This document shows, one piece after another, positions 63,866-64,000 of a stretch of DNA of 64,000 nucleotides. Where the stretch lies: positions 1-64,000 of the forward strand of contig CAVOTD010000055.1 of NCBI GenBank assembly GCA_963698995.1. The letters are read 5' to 3'. Both the position numbers and the translations under genes were made by a program. The notes under the pieces are model-generated. The model saw only the letters and a program-made list of their open reading frames with translations, was not told where the DNA came from and did not search any database. Position 1 is the first letter of the stretch. Each line of letters starts with the position of its first letter. This DNA comes from AP-15 sp963698995 (lineage in GTDB: Bacteria > Pseudomonadota > Alphaproteobacteria > ATCC43930 > CGMCC-115725).

Positions 63866-64000
63866 GGCCTGCCACTCCTGCTTGGCTCGGATTGGCTTCC
63901 GGATTGCGCTAACTGCTTTCGTGCGACCTGAAGCCATGGCTCACGAATCACCCGCCCGCGCTTGACCCAAGGAATGCCGCTCGGATCGTTTCCTTCGTAC

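Overview
The window is GC-rich, densely coding, non-phage bacterial chromosome. Its gene content (ArsR-methyltransferase next to metF and metH, MlaA/MlaC, EttA, an SthA-type transhydrogenase, many catabolic amidohydrolase, FAH and TauD-type enzymes, and alphaproteobacterial REP-like palindromes) suggests an alphaproteobacterium of the Rhodospirillales/Hyphomicrobiales type, probably free-living in soil or water. This placement is inferred from family content, not from a marker gene. I found no rRNA, tRNA or CRISPR array.

Layout. 0.3-8.4 kb: radical SAM enzyme, PPK2 polyphosphate kinase, ketopantoate-reductase-like enzyme, acyl-CoA ligase (oxalate-CoA ligase-like) and a sugar ABC binding protein, all carrying single-base frameshifts. 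A breakpoint follows at about 7558, where two 5'-truncated remnants (an oxidoreductase and a second radical SAM tail) meet head to head. 8.5-12.2 kb: small Gly-rich membrane protein, ettA, mlaC and mlaA. 12.3-17.9 kb: methionine block, with a palindromic operator, ArsR-methyltransferase, metF, metH and a terminator. 17.9-20.8 kb: accessory DNA lying between the real metH end and two further partial copies of the metH 3' end. It holds a DUF4279 pair, the 5' stub of an MmeI-like restriction enzyme, small unknown ORFs, a perfect 15-bp hairpin and a REP-like repeat. 20.8-27.9 kb: deacetylase-like protein, benzoate-CoA-ligase-type enzyme, tandem amidohydrolases and a Crp/Fnr regulator. 28.0-33.5 kb: surface-polysaccharide export operon with an unusual TPR-ABC permease fusion. 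33.9-47.4 kb: flavin, redox and catabolic enzymes plus a hybrid histidine kinase. 47.5-49.4 kb: a three-gene MNIO (DUF692) RiPP-like operon. 49.6-56.6 kb: orphan sdhA, LysR regulator, extradiol dioxygenase, pirin, crotonase and SMP-30 protein. 56.6-64 kb: alkB, IS1-type remnant, amidohydrolase, Rieske ferredoxin, PRC-barrel, FAH, a TauD gene with a decayed TauD copy, and small unknown genes.

How the parts fit. metF makes the methyl-THF that metH uses, and the ArsR-methyltransferase between the operator and metF is the likely local regulator. MlaA and MlaC keep outer-membrane lipid asymmetry. The capsule operon supplies permease, ATPase, periplasmic adaptor and a glycosyltransferase. The many CoA-ligases, amidohydrolases and dioxygenases point to breakdown of aromatic or carboxylic acids. 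The most original candidates are the MNIO operon with a non-standard CxxC precursor, the repeated metH 3' ends around accessory DNA, and the TPR-permease fusion.

Caution. About 17 genes have single-base frameshifts or a stop while keeping normal protein similarity in the shifted frame; metH has about eight and the LysR gene about five. Many other genes are perfectly intact. Either sequencing or assembly error in patches or true decay could explain this, and the sequence alone cannot decide.
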